DNA of 64,000 bases from Crocodylus rhombifer. Taxonomy: Eukaryota > Chordata > Crocodylia > Crocodylidae. Shown one piece after another: positions 47,831 to 60,690 of the stretch (the stretch's first letter is position 1; every line of letters begins with the position of its first letter). The notes under the pieces were generated by a model. It saw only the letters and a list, made by a program, of their open reading frames with translations. It searched no databases and was not told the DNA's origin. Both the position numbers and the translations under genes were made by a program. The DNA lies in assembly GCA_038503035.1 (NCBI GenBank), contig JAVSML010025538.1, positions 971,983 to 1,035,982 of the forward strand. The letters are read 5' to 3'.

Positions 47831-50800
47831 TACCCTCATGAATGTGTGCAATTAACCACAACCTTGCATTAGAAAACCAAGTACTGAAGCCTCCCCACCT
47901 AAACATATATAACCCTTTTTACATAGGGAGGCTAATGCAAGCCACATGCATTTTGTGCATGCCTGCCCCAAAATCAGTTTTTACTGCTGTGCTTTACTGT
48001 AGCTGCTCTCTCTCAGTCTCTTCCCCCTATATTTTGAAAGCAGAGATACCTAATGAGCTCTGCTGCTAACTTAAGCAATGCAAACACTGACATCACCCAG
48101 GGAATGCTTCCCCATCTTCCTATCCTTTCCTAAAATAAGAGGCTGCTTGAGTAAACACAGCAGACAAATTGGGCTGCAAGTCTCCCAAGTCTGGACAACA
48201 GGACTTGATTTGATCTCAGTTACACCAGTGGAAGTTCAAAGTAGCTCCAGTGAGTGCCCTTACCTACTTGGGTTGACACTGGTGTAACTTAAATCAAAAC
48301 ATAGTTATGGCTTTTAAAAGTTCCAGAATTTTTGCTATTGTTTAGATTAAAATAATCTGCAGTATATCAGATGGATGCAAGAATTAAAAAAACAAACAAA
48401 CAAAAAAGACAATAAGCAAAAACAGAAAACCACACAAATACCCCATTAACCAAAGGTTACCAAAGTGTTAATCAAAGACTTCTGGTTCATTTTAGCTTTG
48501 GGGAATTCACAAAAGTTCAGGGTGGTTCTTCATTTGTGAATCGTTTGTGAAATGGCCCCTGATTTTGTTTTGGCAATCTCAACTGTAGGGCTGAATATCA
48601 AATATGCATGAAGACATCTTTCCAGACACCTCTTAAAAGAACCTTTCCATGTCAGGAATGAGGGCCAATGTCACAGAAATAGGAGGACATTCAGATTTTA
48701 TACATAGCCAGAGTAAATGTGGTAATTACTTCACGCTCTGACTCCTCTTTTTTTTCAAGAAGTGCTACTTGGTCTTTAAAGATATAAGAAGCTGGAAAAT
48801 ATTTTTCACTAACTCAAAACTCATAAAACTCTAAGTAGAATATTAACACAGGCCAGGTTTTTGGAGAGGGGAAATTAATTATATGGCTTGGTAGTTAGGC
48901 TTCTTAAGGACCAAATCCAAATCTAAATATCATCATCAAAATGTTGGCAGTTTCCATGTAGAATTTGGATATTTGCTTGAACACTTAAAAGACATCACCA
49001 ACCTATGCTCATTACTAGATCCAAAATTTTTTGAACATATATTTTAAAATATTTTATGATATTTAGGCCCTCCATAATTCTTACACCCAGCTATGTTAGG
49101 TGGCAAACAGAACTGAAATTCAATGTGTACAATATGTTTTTGATAAATTCAATGTAGCCAAAGGTAGCTACTGCACGACTGTTATTTCAGGATTCTAAAA
49201 AAAATAAAGTATGACAAAAAATATAACTAAACTATTTGCCTTATGTCAGGTGGAACAAGCTATCTAAATACAAGAAAGTGCATTTTTTAAAAATAGGTTT
49301 AATGACTTCAAATATTATTAGTAATACAAGCCTTCAAAGTAAAGGATTTTTTCAAACCTGAAAATGTCCTTTCAATTTGCTTGCTCCAAAATATTGATAT
49401 TCATATCCTGTCCTATATAATTTATTATCTGTGCTGTCTGCCTAATGATCTTGATTTTTTTTATCATATAAAAGGTCTTCTAGCCAATATCTTGCTTCTT
49501 TCAACATATCCATATTTAAGTGTTTTACTGCTGTTGAGCATACATACTAATTAATATTCTCCTGGTTTCTTTTTTGTACAATTAGAAGACTTACAGTTAC
49601 ACTACTTTCAGAATAGACACCTGCTTTACTTATGTTACTAGACTGCACATGATTTGAGGGACAAAATATCTGACTTCATATAGTTTAGCAGTTGCACTGA
49701 TGTATAAACTTAAGTACCCAAAATATTATTAGTAGATTTCTTCTGACAGATATTACAATTTTATTTGGATTAACTTAAATGAGGGCTGAAGTTTCTTGAG
49801 GTGTCTCATTTTAGTATTAACATACTTAAAACTGCAGCAAAAAAAATCAGGAGATGATTTAATTACCTTACAATAAGATCCTTGAGGTAAAAAAAACCCA
49901 ACACCTTAGTATACTGGATACAATTTAGAGAATCCCAGTGCAATAAAATACCAGCATTCTTTTAGAACACTAAATCCTTCCAGAACGTAATGAAGATGCC
50001 TTGATTTTTCATATCTTTTTATAAGAAAGAGGATTTCACTAAAAGTCTCAACAATGCCTTTTCTCTACAAAAACTTTCTTTGAAAAATACAGTGAGAGTA
50101 TTTGAATTAAAATACAAATATTACATTCATGCAATGGATTGTCTTTAATCCTGCATTTCCCTACATGCTTCAGAGAATTTGAGGCCAATATTTTTCATTT
50201 AGAGCAACCCAAGGGCTGCGTGCTTTTTTTCCATATATTTCACATGGGTAATTAACACATTTGCTCACAGAAAGCAAATGACTATTGGAACAGGGGAACA
50301 GACTAAATATATCATCAGAACACACTTTCTTTTGAGTCTAACAACTCAAACCCATGGCTAAGAATACTGATGCAAAGGAAAGCCCCAACCAGGATAAATC
50401 ATTTGGGAAGGTATTAACTCCATGCTCTGAGATTCACATCAGATGGTTCACAGGAGAGCTACTGGACAACAGTAACAAGGCAACTTAGCTACAGTGTTAG
50501 AGGAGAGCAGGGTATGCTCTATGATAATTTAAAGTGCAGACAGAAGTGAAAATCTTTGCCTGATCTGGCCCCCAAAAGTGGTCTACTGCCATGTCCAGAC
50601 AGAAGTGCAAGGCTATAGACTGATCCCTCATTGCACCCAAAACAGAGCATATTTTGTAACTTGTGATTGCAGAGCTCCCAGCCTGTTGCTGTTTTCAGAA
50701 TGGGAAGGGGGAAAGTGAGTGGAGGGAGTTTGGTCTAGGTTTTTTTCAACTGGAGCTGGAGAGTGGGGCAGGTAGATTGGAGCCCCTGAAGTAGGGAAGG

Positions 50801-52144
50801 TCCAATCCACTCACTTCACCATCCAGCACCAGCTGGAAAATGCCAAGAATGAGCTCCCTCTATTCCCTTTCCTTTTTCCCATTCTGCAAACAGCAACAGG
50901 CTGGGAGGTGGAAGTAGCATTGCTCCCAAGACCAGGCTGCAGGATGCTGGCAACCAAATGGAATCCCCAACTTCTGGGCCCACGAGCAAACTTCTGTTTG
51001 GTCTCAGGGATCATTGCAACTCATGGTGCTTCCTGCAAGGCACTGAGTTGCAACAGGGAGCTGTATCTTCTATCTGCACCCTTAGTTAATCTATTCCAAC
51101 AGATGTCACTCATATATCTAGTTACACCTAACACCAATCCTGTATGAATTTGTATTCCTTGATTACAAAGCCATTACCAAGTCATGTAGCATGGCAAGTG
51201 CATGGCTTCCAAATTCAAAATCTTGTCAGTTTATATCTTTGCTCTTATATATTTTTAAACGAAGTCTTTGATTAAGAAAACACTTCCATTATAAGGCTTT
51301 CTATTCAGCTATTATAGTTTTGCTTCTTGTTTTGTTTTTCAATATTGTGAGAGACAGAAATCCTGCTTTTTGGGTTAAGCTATCATATAGTTTTTCAAAA
51401 TGTTAAGGTGTGCATTTTTACAATTTGTAAAAATAGGTTTTTGTTGCTTCTGTTGGTTCTGAGATATTTGTTTTTATTCTAAATTATGTCTTCAGATTAA
51501 AAAAAATCTGATATTGTTTTGCTCCTTAATGCTCAAAAAAGGCATTTTGTTAAAACTTCAGAGGATAAATGAACTTTACCCTTGAAGGCGTGGTTAACAT
51601 TGGGGAAAATTCACACCAAATTGTAACTGCTTTTAAAACTCAGATAAAACAATTTGAAATTCAACTGAAATTGTGATATAGGCCAAGCTTCAGGCAACAG
51701 ACAACATTTTTACTGAACCTGTTTCAACATTACTTTCAACACTGCATTTGCAAATGGTTTGGGGAATCTGTTTAGGTGAAGCAATTTCAAAACTAATTAG
51801 AATGTTTGAGGAAATTTCCCCAGTGTAGTTCTGGCCAGAAAGTCCCTTAACAATTTTGGGGAGAAAAAAGTTTACAAATAATGTGACTATACAATCACTG
51901 TAGAAAATAACCTACAGTAATGAATGTATGTTGAACACCTTCAGGCTTATCTTGAAGAGCAATGGAGGTAATAAAGGGATAGAAACATACTAAGGTCCAC
52001 AGGCCAAATTAAAAACTCTCCAGTCTTCCAACTAATTTCTTCAGTTTGTTATTTTTTTTAATATCAGCACACAGTCTGTCACCATTATTTAACCCCTTGA
52101 CACATCCCACTCTTTGAAAAACTAATATTTTCAGTCATAAAAAG
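47831..52144. other. AT-rich intron, one TTACACCAGTG repeat near 48220-48300
   Basis: CAGTTACACCAGTGG (48219) and ACACTGGTGTAACTT (48277) form an inverted pair about 45 bp apart. Otherwise nothing recognised. Confidence 0.45.
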
Positions 52145-53624
52145 TAGGGCTGTGCAAAGCTTCAGTAGCCAATTCGATTCTGAGAATATTTGGCCTGATT
52201 CAGCGGCCAAATTGCCGAACTGAACTGGAAGACCAATTAAAAGCGCCGAATCAGATTGGAAGCCTCTGAATCAATTCAGAAAAGATTTGGCTGGATTTGG
52301 AGATTTGGCCATAGACTAAACAGGCAGTAATCCTTGAGGATGCTGGACACAGGTGCCTCTAGCTGGTAAGTCGGCTGTGGTGGGCAGAAGGGGGAGCAGA
52401 TCAAACCCCCCACAGTGAGGCAGGTATTGAGGCTGGGGCTGTGACAAGCTATCCAGCCAGGGTGGGAGGGCATCGGACTCTGGGAGGGGGAGTCCCGCCA
52501 CTGCGTGTCGCCAGTCTGGGAGGGCATGGGAGTGGGTGTGTGCCCCCAGATCTGCGTGGGGCAGGCTGCACCAGGCTGCGCTCTGGGAGGCTAGCTCCAG
52601 CCACCCACTGCTGGGCTGCACTCTGTAGGGCAGGTGGAGCCAGGGCTGCGCTCTGTGCAGCTAACCCCAGCTGCAGCCTGGAGCACAGCCCTGGCTCTGC
52701 CTACCCTGCACAGAACAGTGGAACAGGGGCTATGAAGGGGCTGAAGCCACCCTAAAATTCCCCATAGTCCCTGCTGCCAGGCCAGGCCTGATCTGGATGC
52801 ACGCATCTGCCCCCATGCCCTGCCACTGCTCGTCCAGCCAAGGTGAAGCTGGGGTTTGTCTGGGAGGCACAGAGAGGCTGGGTGAGTGGAGGAAGGGCAT
52901 AGCCCCTGCTCCCAGTGCTTTCTACCACCTGTCCAGAGCACAGCCCGGCTCAGCCTGCCTCTTGCAAATCTGGGGGCACACACCTGGTCCCATGACCTCC
53001 CAGACTGGCAGCATGCAGTGGTGTGCAATGGCAGGAGCCACCCTCCCCAAGTCCCGCACCCAGGGCCATCCTTGGTAGGGGGGAATAAGGGAAACTGCCC
53101 CGGGCCCCGAGCTTTGGAGGCCCCACAGACAGTCGTACAAGCTCTGCCATGACTGCCACATGCTGCCTTTGCTGAGCGCCACTGGCTCTGCTACCACTGT
53201 GCGCTGCTGCCTCCAGCCATTCACCACCCCCTCCAGCCCCAGGCCCCACACAGGCTGATATGTCCTGGGCTCCACACACTCCTAGGGATGGTTCTGCCCA
53301 TGCACCCCTTCCCCTGCCCCAGCTGAGCAGCTTGTCCCAGCCCCAATCCCTCCCTTGCTGTGGGGGCTCTGATTTGCCCCCCATGCCCCTTCCTTCCCCC
53401 CTCTGCCCACCACAACAGACTTACCAGCTGGAGGCAGCTGTGTCCAGCATCCTCAAGGACTGCTACCTGTTTAGTCTATGGCTGAATCTCCGAATCGGCA
53501 CTGAATATTCAGATCCAAATCAGCCAAATCAAATTTGGACAGTGATTCAAATCACCGAATCGAATCACTGTCCCCCTGAATCAGCTGAATCTGAAGTGAA
53601 TACTTGCCATTTAGCACAGGTTTA
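52145..53624 (+). mobile_element. Palindromic hAT-like element E (large foldback)
   Basis: Left end TAGGGCTGTGCAAAGCTTCAG and right end TTTAGCACAGGTTTA are inverted; target duplications are ATAAAAAG (52137-52144) and ATAAATAG (53625-53632), 7 of 8. Left arm about 52283-52640 carries GGCCATAGACTAAACAGGCA, CTTGAGGATGCTGGACACAG, CAGCTGGTAAGTC, CGCCAGTCTGGGAGG and TGTGTGCCCCCAGATCTGC. All recur reverse-complemented, in mirrored order, in the right arm at about 52900-53532. The centre includes CACCCTAAAATTCCCC. No transposase. Confidence 0.87.
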
Positions 53625-53975
53625 ATAAATAGGTCTGTTTTTATACTAGTATAAAAGTACTTACACTGGCAAAAGTTACTATCATCCAGGAAAGAAGAAT
53701 AAGCTACATCGACTTAACAAAGTCAACTTAAGTTAAGCCACATTGGAGTGCACACAAGTACAGTTCAGTTCCTTGACATGGTGACAGCCATCTTGTGAGC
53801 TAAGTTAACTTAACTAATGCAATTCAAGATAACATGCCTTGGAAGTGTATTATCTTGTGCAGCATTTATGTCAACTCTGCTCCACATATGTGTGTATGCT
53901 CTGACAATTAAGTCAACTTTAAAAAGTTAAGTCAGCTTAACTGTCAGAAAGTGGATACATGTGTACGCACCTTCT
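53625..53975. repeat. AAGTCAACTTAA-rich palindromic sequence
   Basis: AGTCAACTTAAGTTAAGC, TAAGTTAACTTAACTAA and GTCAACTTTAAAAAGTTAAG are overlapping self-complementary words. GTGCACACAAGTAC (53751) and reverse-complement GTGCGTACACATGTA near 53970 could be the ends of a short MITE. Not assigned. Confidence 0.35.
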
Positions 53976-54430
53976 GGCCACGTCCAGATGAGTATGGAAA
54001 TTTGTTTCCTTGGGGACAAAAAGCAGCAGCTGCTACTTGTGCTGCTGCTACTTGTCCCCAGGGAATGCCTGTGACACACTCACTGTGGCACATGGCAGGT
54101 TACCCCAGCAGTAGAGGAGACTGTCACCCCATCAGCCTTTTCTGGGATCCTGGGACCCTTGAGGAGCTGCATTCATGGTGCTCCTACAACTGGAAGCCTG
54201 GGTGGCAGCTGGAGCATGGCTCCAGTTTTGGGCAGCACGCAGTGCTTTCATGTGTGCCACCCCACTTTTTTTGTCATGGTTTTCTTCTGAACTCAGGATC
54301 TCCTGGGGTCAAAAAAATCCCCCATGCTGCAAAGTAGCAGTGCAGGGCTTGCCTGCATGTGTGGTGTATCGTGCCACAGATGGGTATGTGGTGCTGCATA
54401 CCACATGTCCACACTCATCTGGACATGGCC
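53976..54430. mobile_element. Non-autonomous TIR element
   Basis: Left GGCCACGTCCAGATGAGT (53976-53993) and right ACTCATCTGGACATGGCC (54413-54430) are 18-bp inverted repeats with one mismatch. No convincing target duplication and no transposase. An open frame inside (53951-54337) lacks family features. Confidence 0.6.
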
Positions 54431-56044
54431 TTTTTGTCTAACTATTGGTTGAACATCTAAAAAATGGAATGGATCTGGCCAACACTATGCACAAAGTTAC
54501 CTTTGTATAAGGTAGCCCTTACTCACTTGGAAATGAATTTAGCTACCTCACACTTAGTCCACTCTAAGAATGTTCGCACAGGGAATATGCAGGTCACAGA
54601 ACTGTGTACTAGATAATCTCATATATTATTGGATTCTGAAATATTTCCAAGTTCTACTGGTAGTACTTGTGTGAGTAACTGTTCATTCAAGCAAATAAGG
54701 GTTGCACTGTCTAGCTCTAGATTATTAACAGTCAAACAATGCAGCATACTGTAGGTTTTAATACTGTTGGTACAGAAAGAAAGTGCCTCTTAATTGTCTC
54801 CTACAATCAGATAATTGGAATCCTTCTACAAAACGAGTTCTAATTTCGATGTATAATGAATGAACCATCACATAGTGAATAATATGTAAGCAAATACATG
54901 AGTTTGGAGACTATCCTAAAGTCTCTCTGTGCCTAAAAGTACACAGAAATAACTGTAAGGGTGGTGAAACTTCCATATTTGAGAGACTATGGTGGAAAAA
55001 TTCCACAGCTGAAAGTTTTATTAAAACATTCAACTACCAAAAAATTAGAAGAGTTCTTCCCCCTACACCTGGAGTCAAATAAGAGAAGACTACAAGTCTG
55101 TGAAGTTGCCAAGACACAAGCCAAGTAGCACATGGTTTTATAAATAAGTCAAGCACACTACCTGCTTCTGGAAGCTAATATGGAACTGATTCAATTACTA
55201 AAGAACCCCTGTATATATTTCTTGTAACTAATATTACTTAAAACTGAAAAGCTGCACCAGTTGTAGTTCCTAACTGATACTTGGGCATAGCTTCATGTAG
55301 ATGTTTTTAATAATGCAATTCAAAAGAACTATTTTAAAAGCCTTCATAGGATCTTCACAGCAGTGGCCTTCTAAGAAATATGGCACTATTTTTTTTTAAT
55401 TATCAATGCAAGCTGTACAATATTAACCTGTGGCAAAATCATACCACCCCAAATCAAAGATGTGACATGCCCCTTCTCACTTCATAGGCATGCATACAAC
55501 TAAATACAAATGTTATAGCAATACTCTATATTTTGCTTAAGCTATTTTTATTATGTTTTTATTCATATTGTAAAATAACTGCAAGGAAACTGAAATTTCA
55601 AAATAAATAAATATATTTCAAATTGATTTAATAACCCCAACCATTCTCTACAACCAACAAAAAAAAATCCCATCAATACAAATTCATCTGTTGCAGAAAC
55701 CAGAATGCACCATAAGCTGTCTCGTTTCTGCTCATAGAACATATCACTGCATGTTATTAATGGCTTTTTATAATTCATTAAGTCATCAGTAACTCATAAG
55801 TGAAGTACATGATGCATCCTGTGTCAGTATGATATAAATCCTCTCTCATCTTATTCATAAACTGTCACCAAGAGACCCAAGGTTGGAAAATGGGTTCAGT
55901 ATTCATATAAGAAGGTAAACGGTGTTAGGATAGTGTTAGTAATGTTGTCTCCAATTGGAGTCATCCCACTTAAAAATGTTACTATATTTTAACTTGCTAA
56001 TTTAAACAATGCACACACATTCTCACATACATGAATAACTATAC
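54431..56044. other. AT-rich intron, nothing recognised
   Basis: No supported feature. Confidence 0.5.
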
Positions 56045-56265
56045 AGCACGGGCATTGCCATAGCAATGAACTGTGGCAACACAGCTCATTGCTGTGGCAA
56101 TGTAGCGTCAGCAGGTACGAACTGTGACACTGATGCTACTGTGCAGTTGCAATGAGCTACTCAACCCATGCATCACCAGGGTGCATGGAAACAACCCCTG
56201 CACCACCATGACTGCATAGTAATGCAGCAGTTGAGGGGCATGTGTAGACATGCCCACGGATTTCA
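56045..56265. mobile_element. Hairpin MITE with 23-bp stem
   Basis: 56053-56075 pairs with 56080-56102 over 23 bp with two mismatches around a GCAA loop (stem words CATTGCCATAGCAATGA and TCATTGCTGTGGCAATG). A right-hand GGGGCATGTGTAGACATGCCC (about 56236) is itself palindromic. Interior similar to the element at 60480-60690 (GTAGC-ACTG-GAACTGTGA, GCAGTTG words). Confidence 0.55.
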
Positions 56266-57289
56266 TCCAAAGTGCTGAGAAACCATAATTCCCCCACAGT
56301 TAATGTCATTTTCTGGTGCTCAGCACCTTTGAAAGAAACAGTCTTATATCCCTCACTTATCTACCCAGTTACAATGAACTTTTCCTATTGTATTAATTAA
56401 AATTTTTCTTTTGCCTCAAAAACTGTACATAGGACTTCACCTTTTATTTTTGAAAGCACATTTTAAGAAGATCTCAAAATATGCATTGTTTCCCTGTACT
56501 ATAACAGGTACTATGCAACTCCTTCATAAGACAACTGGGCTCATTGCTTCTCCTTAGGAGAAAAGAGTTAGTCATTGTCTACAAATAGTCAACTGAATCT
56601 ATGGACTAAGGTTCAATAAATATCCAAGGCTCTGACATCTTTGGGGTCGTTGGTAACAGAGGAAAGCAAAGGCTGCACATTCATTACAGCTCTGTCTGTT
56701 TAATGCTTCCTCCTACCACAGATTTGGGGAATTATCTGAAAGGTGATCTCTCCAGCCAAGCAGATACCCCCATCATTGCCCAACCCCCACAGAAGCCTGT
56801 CAATAACACAGTTGTGGTAGATAGGCCAACTCTCTGCTGTGGATGATTTCAGCAAGTCTTGCTGATGCAAGGACTGCCTGCAAGCCCTCCTAATATGCCA
56901 CCACAGCTACCAGAGCCTGTGTTCTGGCAACCGTGGTGGCCCTGCAGCATGGACAGAACCCTGGCCATAGGGATGGCACTTCTCACTGTGGCTGTCAGAG
57001 CATGAGCAAGAGTTCATGCTCTGGCAATTGAGGAAGCACTCTGGCTTCCCTCCCCAACAACACTGGATACAAGACAGCCATGGCAGAGCTGCCCCCTACC
57101 CTATTCCATCATTAGTCCAGTCCTGGCAAGCATCAGGGCTCTCACTGGGCAGGTCATCAGGGAGCTGATTCCTCTCCTTTCCTCCCTCCCTGTTGGAAGG
57201 AGAAAGGAGGAGCAAAGGATTTTGGTAGAGAAGTTCCTTTCTGAAAGTACTACTACTTTTGTACCCTTTCAGTGCCTTAGAATACCACA
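56266..57289. other. Intron, nothing recognised
   Basis: No supported feature. Confidence 0.45.
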
Positions 57290-57965
57290 AATAGAATCAC
57301 AGAGAACTAGAACTGGAAGGGACCTTCAAGAAGTCATCTAGTCCAAGCACCTGCCTCAGGCAGGATCATCCCCATCCAAATATATATATTTCTACATATT
57401 CTATCATTTAAACTTTACATAAGACTGCTATCAACCCTGACACAACATAGACATAAGAGGCTAACCTGCCACAGGCAAAGCAAGGAAACCAAGGCAGCCA
57501 ATGCCCTGCTTCTATGAAAGCTTGTTAATATATGCTCAAGAGACCTCAGGTAGAAAGCCACACCCCCAACTACAGAGGAAGGCAACCCCCCCACAGTCTG
57601 TACCAATCTGACCATAATTTCAAATTCCTTCCTGACCCTGGATTGGTCTGACCCTGAATGGAGGGTCAAGACACTCCAGCCAGTAACCTCTGGTTCCAGC
57701 TTTGGTCCCAGCAGTCAAAATGCCCTAGTCAAAATGCCCAGCTTTGGCTGTAGCCAACACCCAATGCCTCTAAGGGAGGCTTAAAAATATCCTGACAGCA
57801 GAAAGGTGGAGTGTGGGCAACCAGGAAAACCTAGAAATATCCACAGTAGAACATAGGCATAGCTATGACTAGATCAACCCTAATTAGTGGCTGCACAAGC
57901 TCTTCTTGGACACCTACAGTGATGCCGAGTCCACGACCTCCTTAGGCAGTCTATTTCACTGACTC
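57290..57965 (-). mobile_element. CR1 LINE 3' region (diverged)
   Basis: The plus strand reads ATAGAATCACAGAGAACTAG, AACTGGAAGGGACCTTCAAG, AAGTCATCTAGTCC and CCTGCCTCAGGCAGGATCAT, the reverse complement of the CR1 3' terminus. Further in, GACCTCCTTAGGCAGTCTAT (57929) matches the upstream CR1 3' segment. Sequence between (about 57410-57890, with CACAGAGGAAGG-like and TTCCTTCCTGACCC words) is either CR1-derived or a second repeat. Confidence 0.7.
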
Positions 57966-60479
57966 ACTGTAGTTTGAATTGCTATATTCTTGCTTTCTGT
58001 AGCACAACTAGGATGTCTTTAGTGATACAAGTGTTACATTTATCAATGACCTAAACAACTTATCCAGAACAAAAAAATATCACAAATGATACTTGTCCCT
58101 CAATCACAGTACTTGCTGGACCATTCTGACAAAATCACAAATTCAAACCACAGATAGAATCCCAGTTTTTCCCCATGCAGCTTTCACAAAGAAATACCTG
58201 TAGAGAAAGATAGAAACTTATATTCTTTTTTAAGCTACAGCATTAACCATTTGGGTACTTCCTTGAGAGGTAAATGGACTGAAAGGTATTTTGTAAAAAC
58301 CTGGAATGCTATGAAACCTCAGTATAGAAGCTGGTACTAAATATTTGCTACATAAATAAAAGGGAGAATCTGTAATCTGGTGCTCCAAAATGGGATAAAA
58401 ACATAGAATCAAAAAAATACAGGGACAATAAGTTGTCCATGCATTTTGAATAGAGCTCAACATCTTGTTCAGCATGAACAACCACATTGAGCTACTTGGG
58501 ATTAGTCTTAGAGATGTAATAGGGGTCTGACACACAGCAGAATTGTTTTCCACTCTACTAAACAATATTAATGATATTACATTATGTTTTAAAAGTTTGT
58601 TTGCCCAACTGTCCATCCTCCATGACTGATACTTTCACTGGCTTTATTGTTATGTCTCAAATCAGAGGAATGTATTAGTATGCATACCCACAATTAACTT
58701 CTCCAACACGATGAATAACCTGACCCAGCCCTAAATAAACAATTATTTCAGTAACCACCTTGATTTTTTTTCTTTTTTCTTTTTAAGGTATCATTTGAAT
58801 AATGATATTTAGTATTTGGATTATAATACTTCAATTTACTAGGCCCTTTCCAAATACGTAACAGCCAATCCTCAGGTCATTCCAGTGTGGATTCCACGGG
58901 GAGGATGGGAACAAAGGAAACTATGTCATTTCTGCAACCACACAATTCTTATGACTGCCAGGACATCTGTTTAATATTTCCTCCTGTCAAACTTGAGGAG
59001 CTAATAAATGACCTTTACTGACTGTAAGATCTTGGACTTCATTCCTATCAATCCTCAGGAACATTCCTAATTAAGGAAAATCTAGGTTTACTTGAGCTTT
59101 AAGTAGCAGAAACATCTAAAGAGGCACTGCAGGGAGTTGTAAAAGCTACTTAACTGTGCTTTTAACCTTTAAGAAAAACATTGCTGAATAAAACAAAAAA
59201 CAAAAACTACAAAGAAGAGGAAGAAAGTCAAATAAAATTAAACGAAAGATGATTAACAGAAACAACAAAAAACAATAATGACAAGAGATGATTAATAGTT
59301 AAAAAAAAAAGTGGAATTCCCTCTTGATTGCAACCCTACAAAGTCTAACTCAGGATGTTTTAGTGCACCTTAGCTAATGAACAAGTATGACAAGGAAATT
59401 ACACACACACACAAAACAACAGGTGAAAATTGAGATAATATATTTAGCTGGAGCAAATATATTTTAGTGATTTTATTTGCACAGAGTTGTCAGACACCAA
59501 TTTTTAAAATATGTATTTTATGACCTGCATGCTATTGATAGATTAAGCAGAATCTAAACTCTAAATTAAAACAAAATGTTTCTCTAACTTACTTTGTTGT
59601 GACGATAATTTTACCAAACTTGAAGAAAGGTAACAGACAGTAGTGTCCTATGTGTGTAAAAAGCCTGAAACAATTTCTCTATGATATGTAAAGTCTGCAA
59701 CCACCATTTATAAAAGGGACTGTTGACTCTAAAGTCTAATGGCAACACTGCAAATGGTAGCATTCACTCTTCTGTTACTGATTATGTTAGCAGACAGACT
59801 GTGGAAAGGGGATTGATGGAATAGGAAATGCTCCATTACGAGAACGAAAGGCAGAGGGAAGGAAAGGAAGAGAGACAAAAGGAGAAGCAAGATGACTTAA
59901 AGAAAAAGACATAATGTAGAATAAGAAAAAGAAACTGTACTTATTCTTAACGGTAGACATATTTCCTATTTGTGCTGGACTAACTCTGGAATAAAGCACT
60001 GAACAAAATTTGTGTGCAGCTAAAAGCTTATGATTATGTAGAAGTCCTACTCTCTCCTTGATTCTGCTGTAAAATTCCATCAAACATCGCTGAAAGTTCT
60101 GTTGTGGATTTAGCATATTATGCTGTATTCATGCACTAACTGACAGAAGTAAAATCAGAATTTATCCTGACATGTCATCCCCAACCTAAACCAATTTTAT
60201 CCACTTTTAAAATAATTGCTTTATTGTATTGCTCACTTATAGATAGATGCACATATTTGCTTAGGTTCCACTGAGTTCGCTTTATCCTTAGGTCAGGCAT
60301 TGTAAAAGAAATGTGTTTATCTCACAAGTTAAGCAGCAAGGAATCTGGAATGCCCAACCTCAATAAACTAACAAACTGCAGGTAGTAACTAACTGCGGGG
60401 GGGGGGGGCATGACACCTTGTGATTTATGGATCCAGAAAAGAGAAGAAGAATCCTCCTCCTTTTAGAAGTACAATCTTT
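57966..60479. other. AT-rich intron; G12 run at 60397-60408
   Basis: A short CA run lies near 59401-59413 and 12 consecutive G at 60397-60408. Nothing gene-like. Confidence 0.5.
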
Positions 60480-60690
60480 TTATATAGGGGGCACGTGTGT
60501 CGTGATGAGCTACAGCAATGTAGCTTGTCACTATGGTGATGTAGCACTGGGAGGCATGAACTGTGATGGTGATTCTATTGTGCAGAAGGGTTGAAAACAG
60601 CCCGTGCATGGCTGGGTGTGTGCAGTCATAACAGTTACTTTAGCAAGTACTAAACAACTGCGCAGCTGGGGGCATGGAAACCTCTCTGGC
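60480..60690. mobile_element. Hairpin MITE related to the one at 56045
   Basis: GTGATGAGCTACA pairs with TGTAGCTTGTCAC (stem of 13 bp with two mismatches), followed by GTGATGTAGCACTGGGAGG and GAACTGTGATGGTGATTCTA, which parallel the 56-kb copy. Confidence 0.5.

Noticed and set aside
52441..53384. Several 100-145 codon frames
   Set aside because: Interior of palindromic element E, open on both strands because of GC content.
53951..54337. 128-codon open frame
   Set aside because: Spans the left edge of a TIR element, starts outside it, and shows no protein family features.
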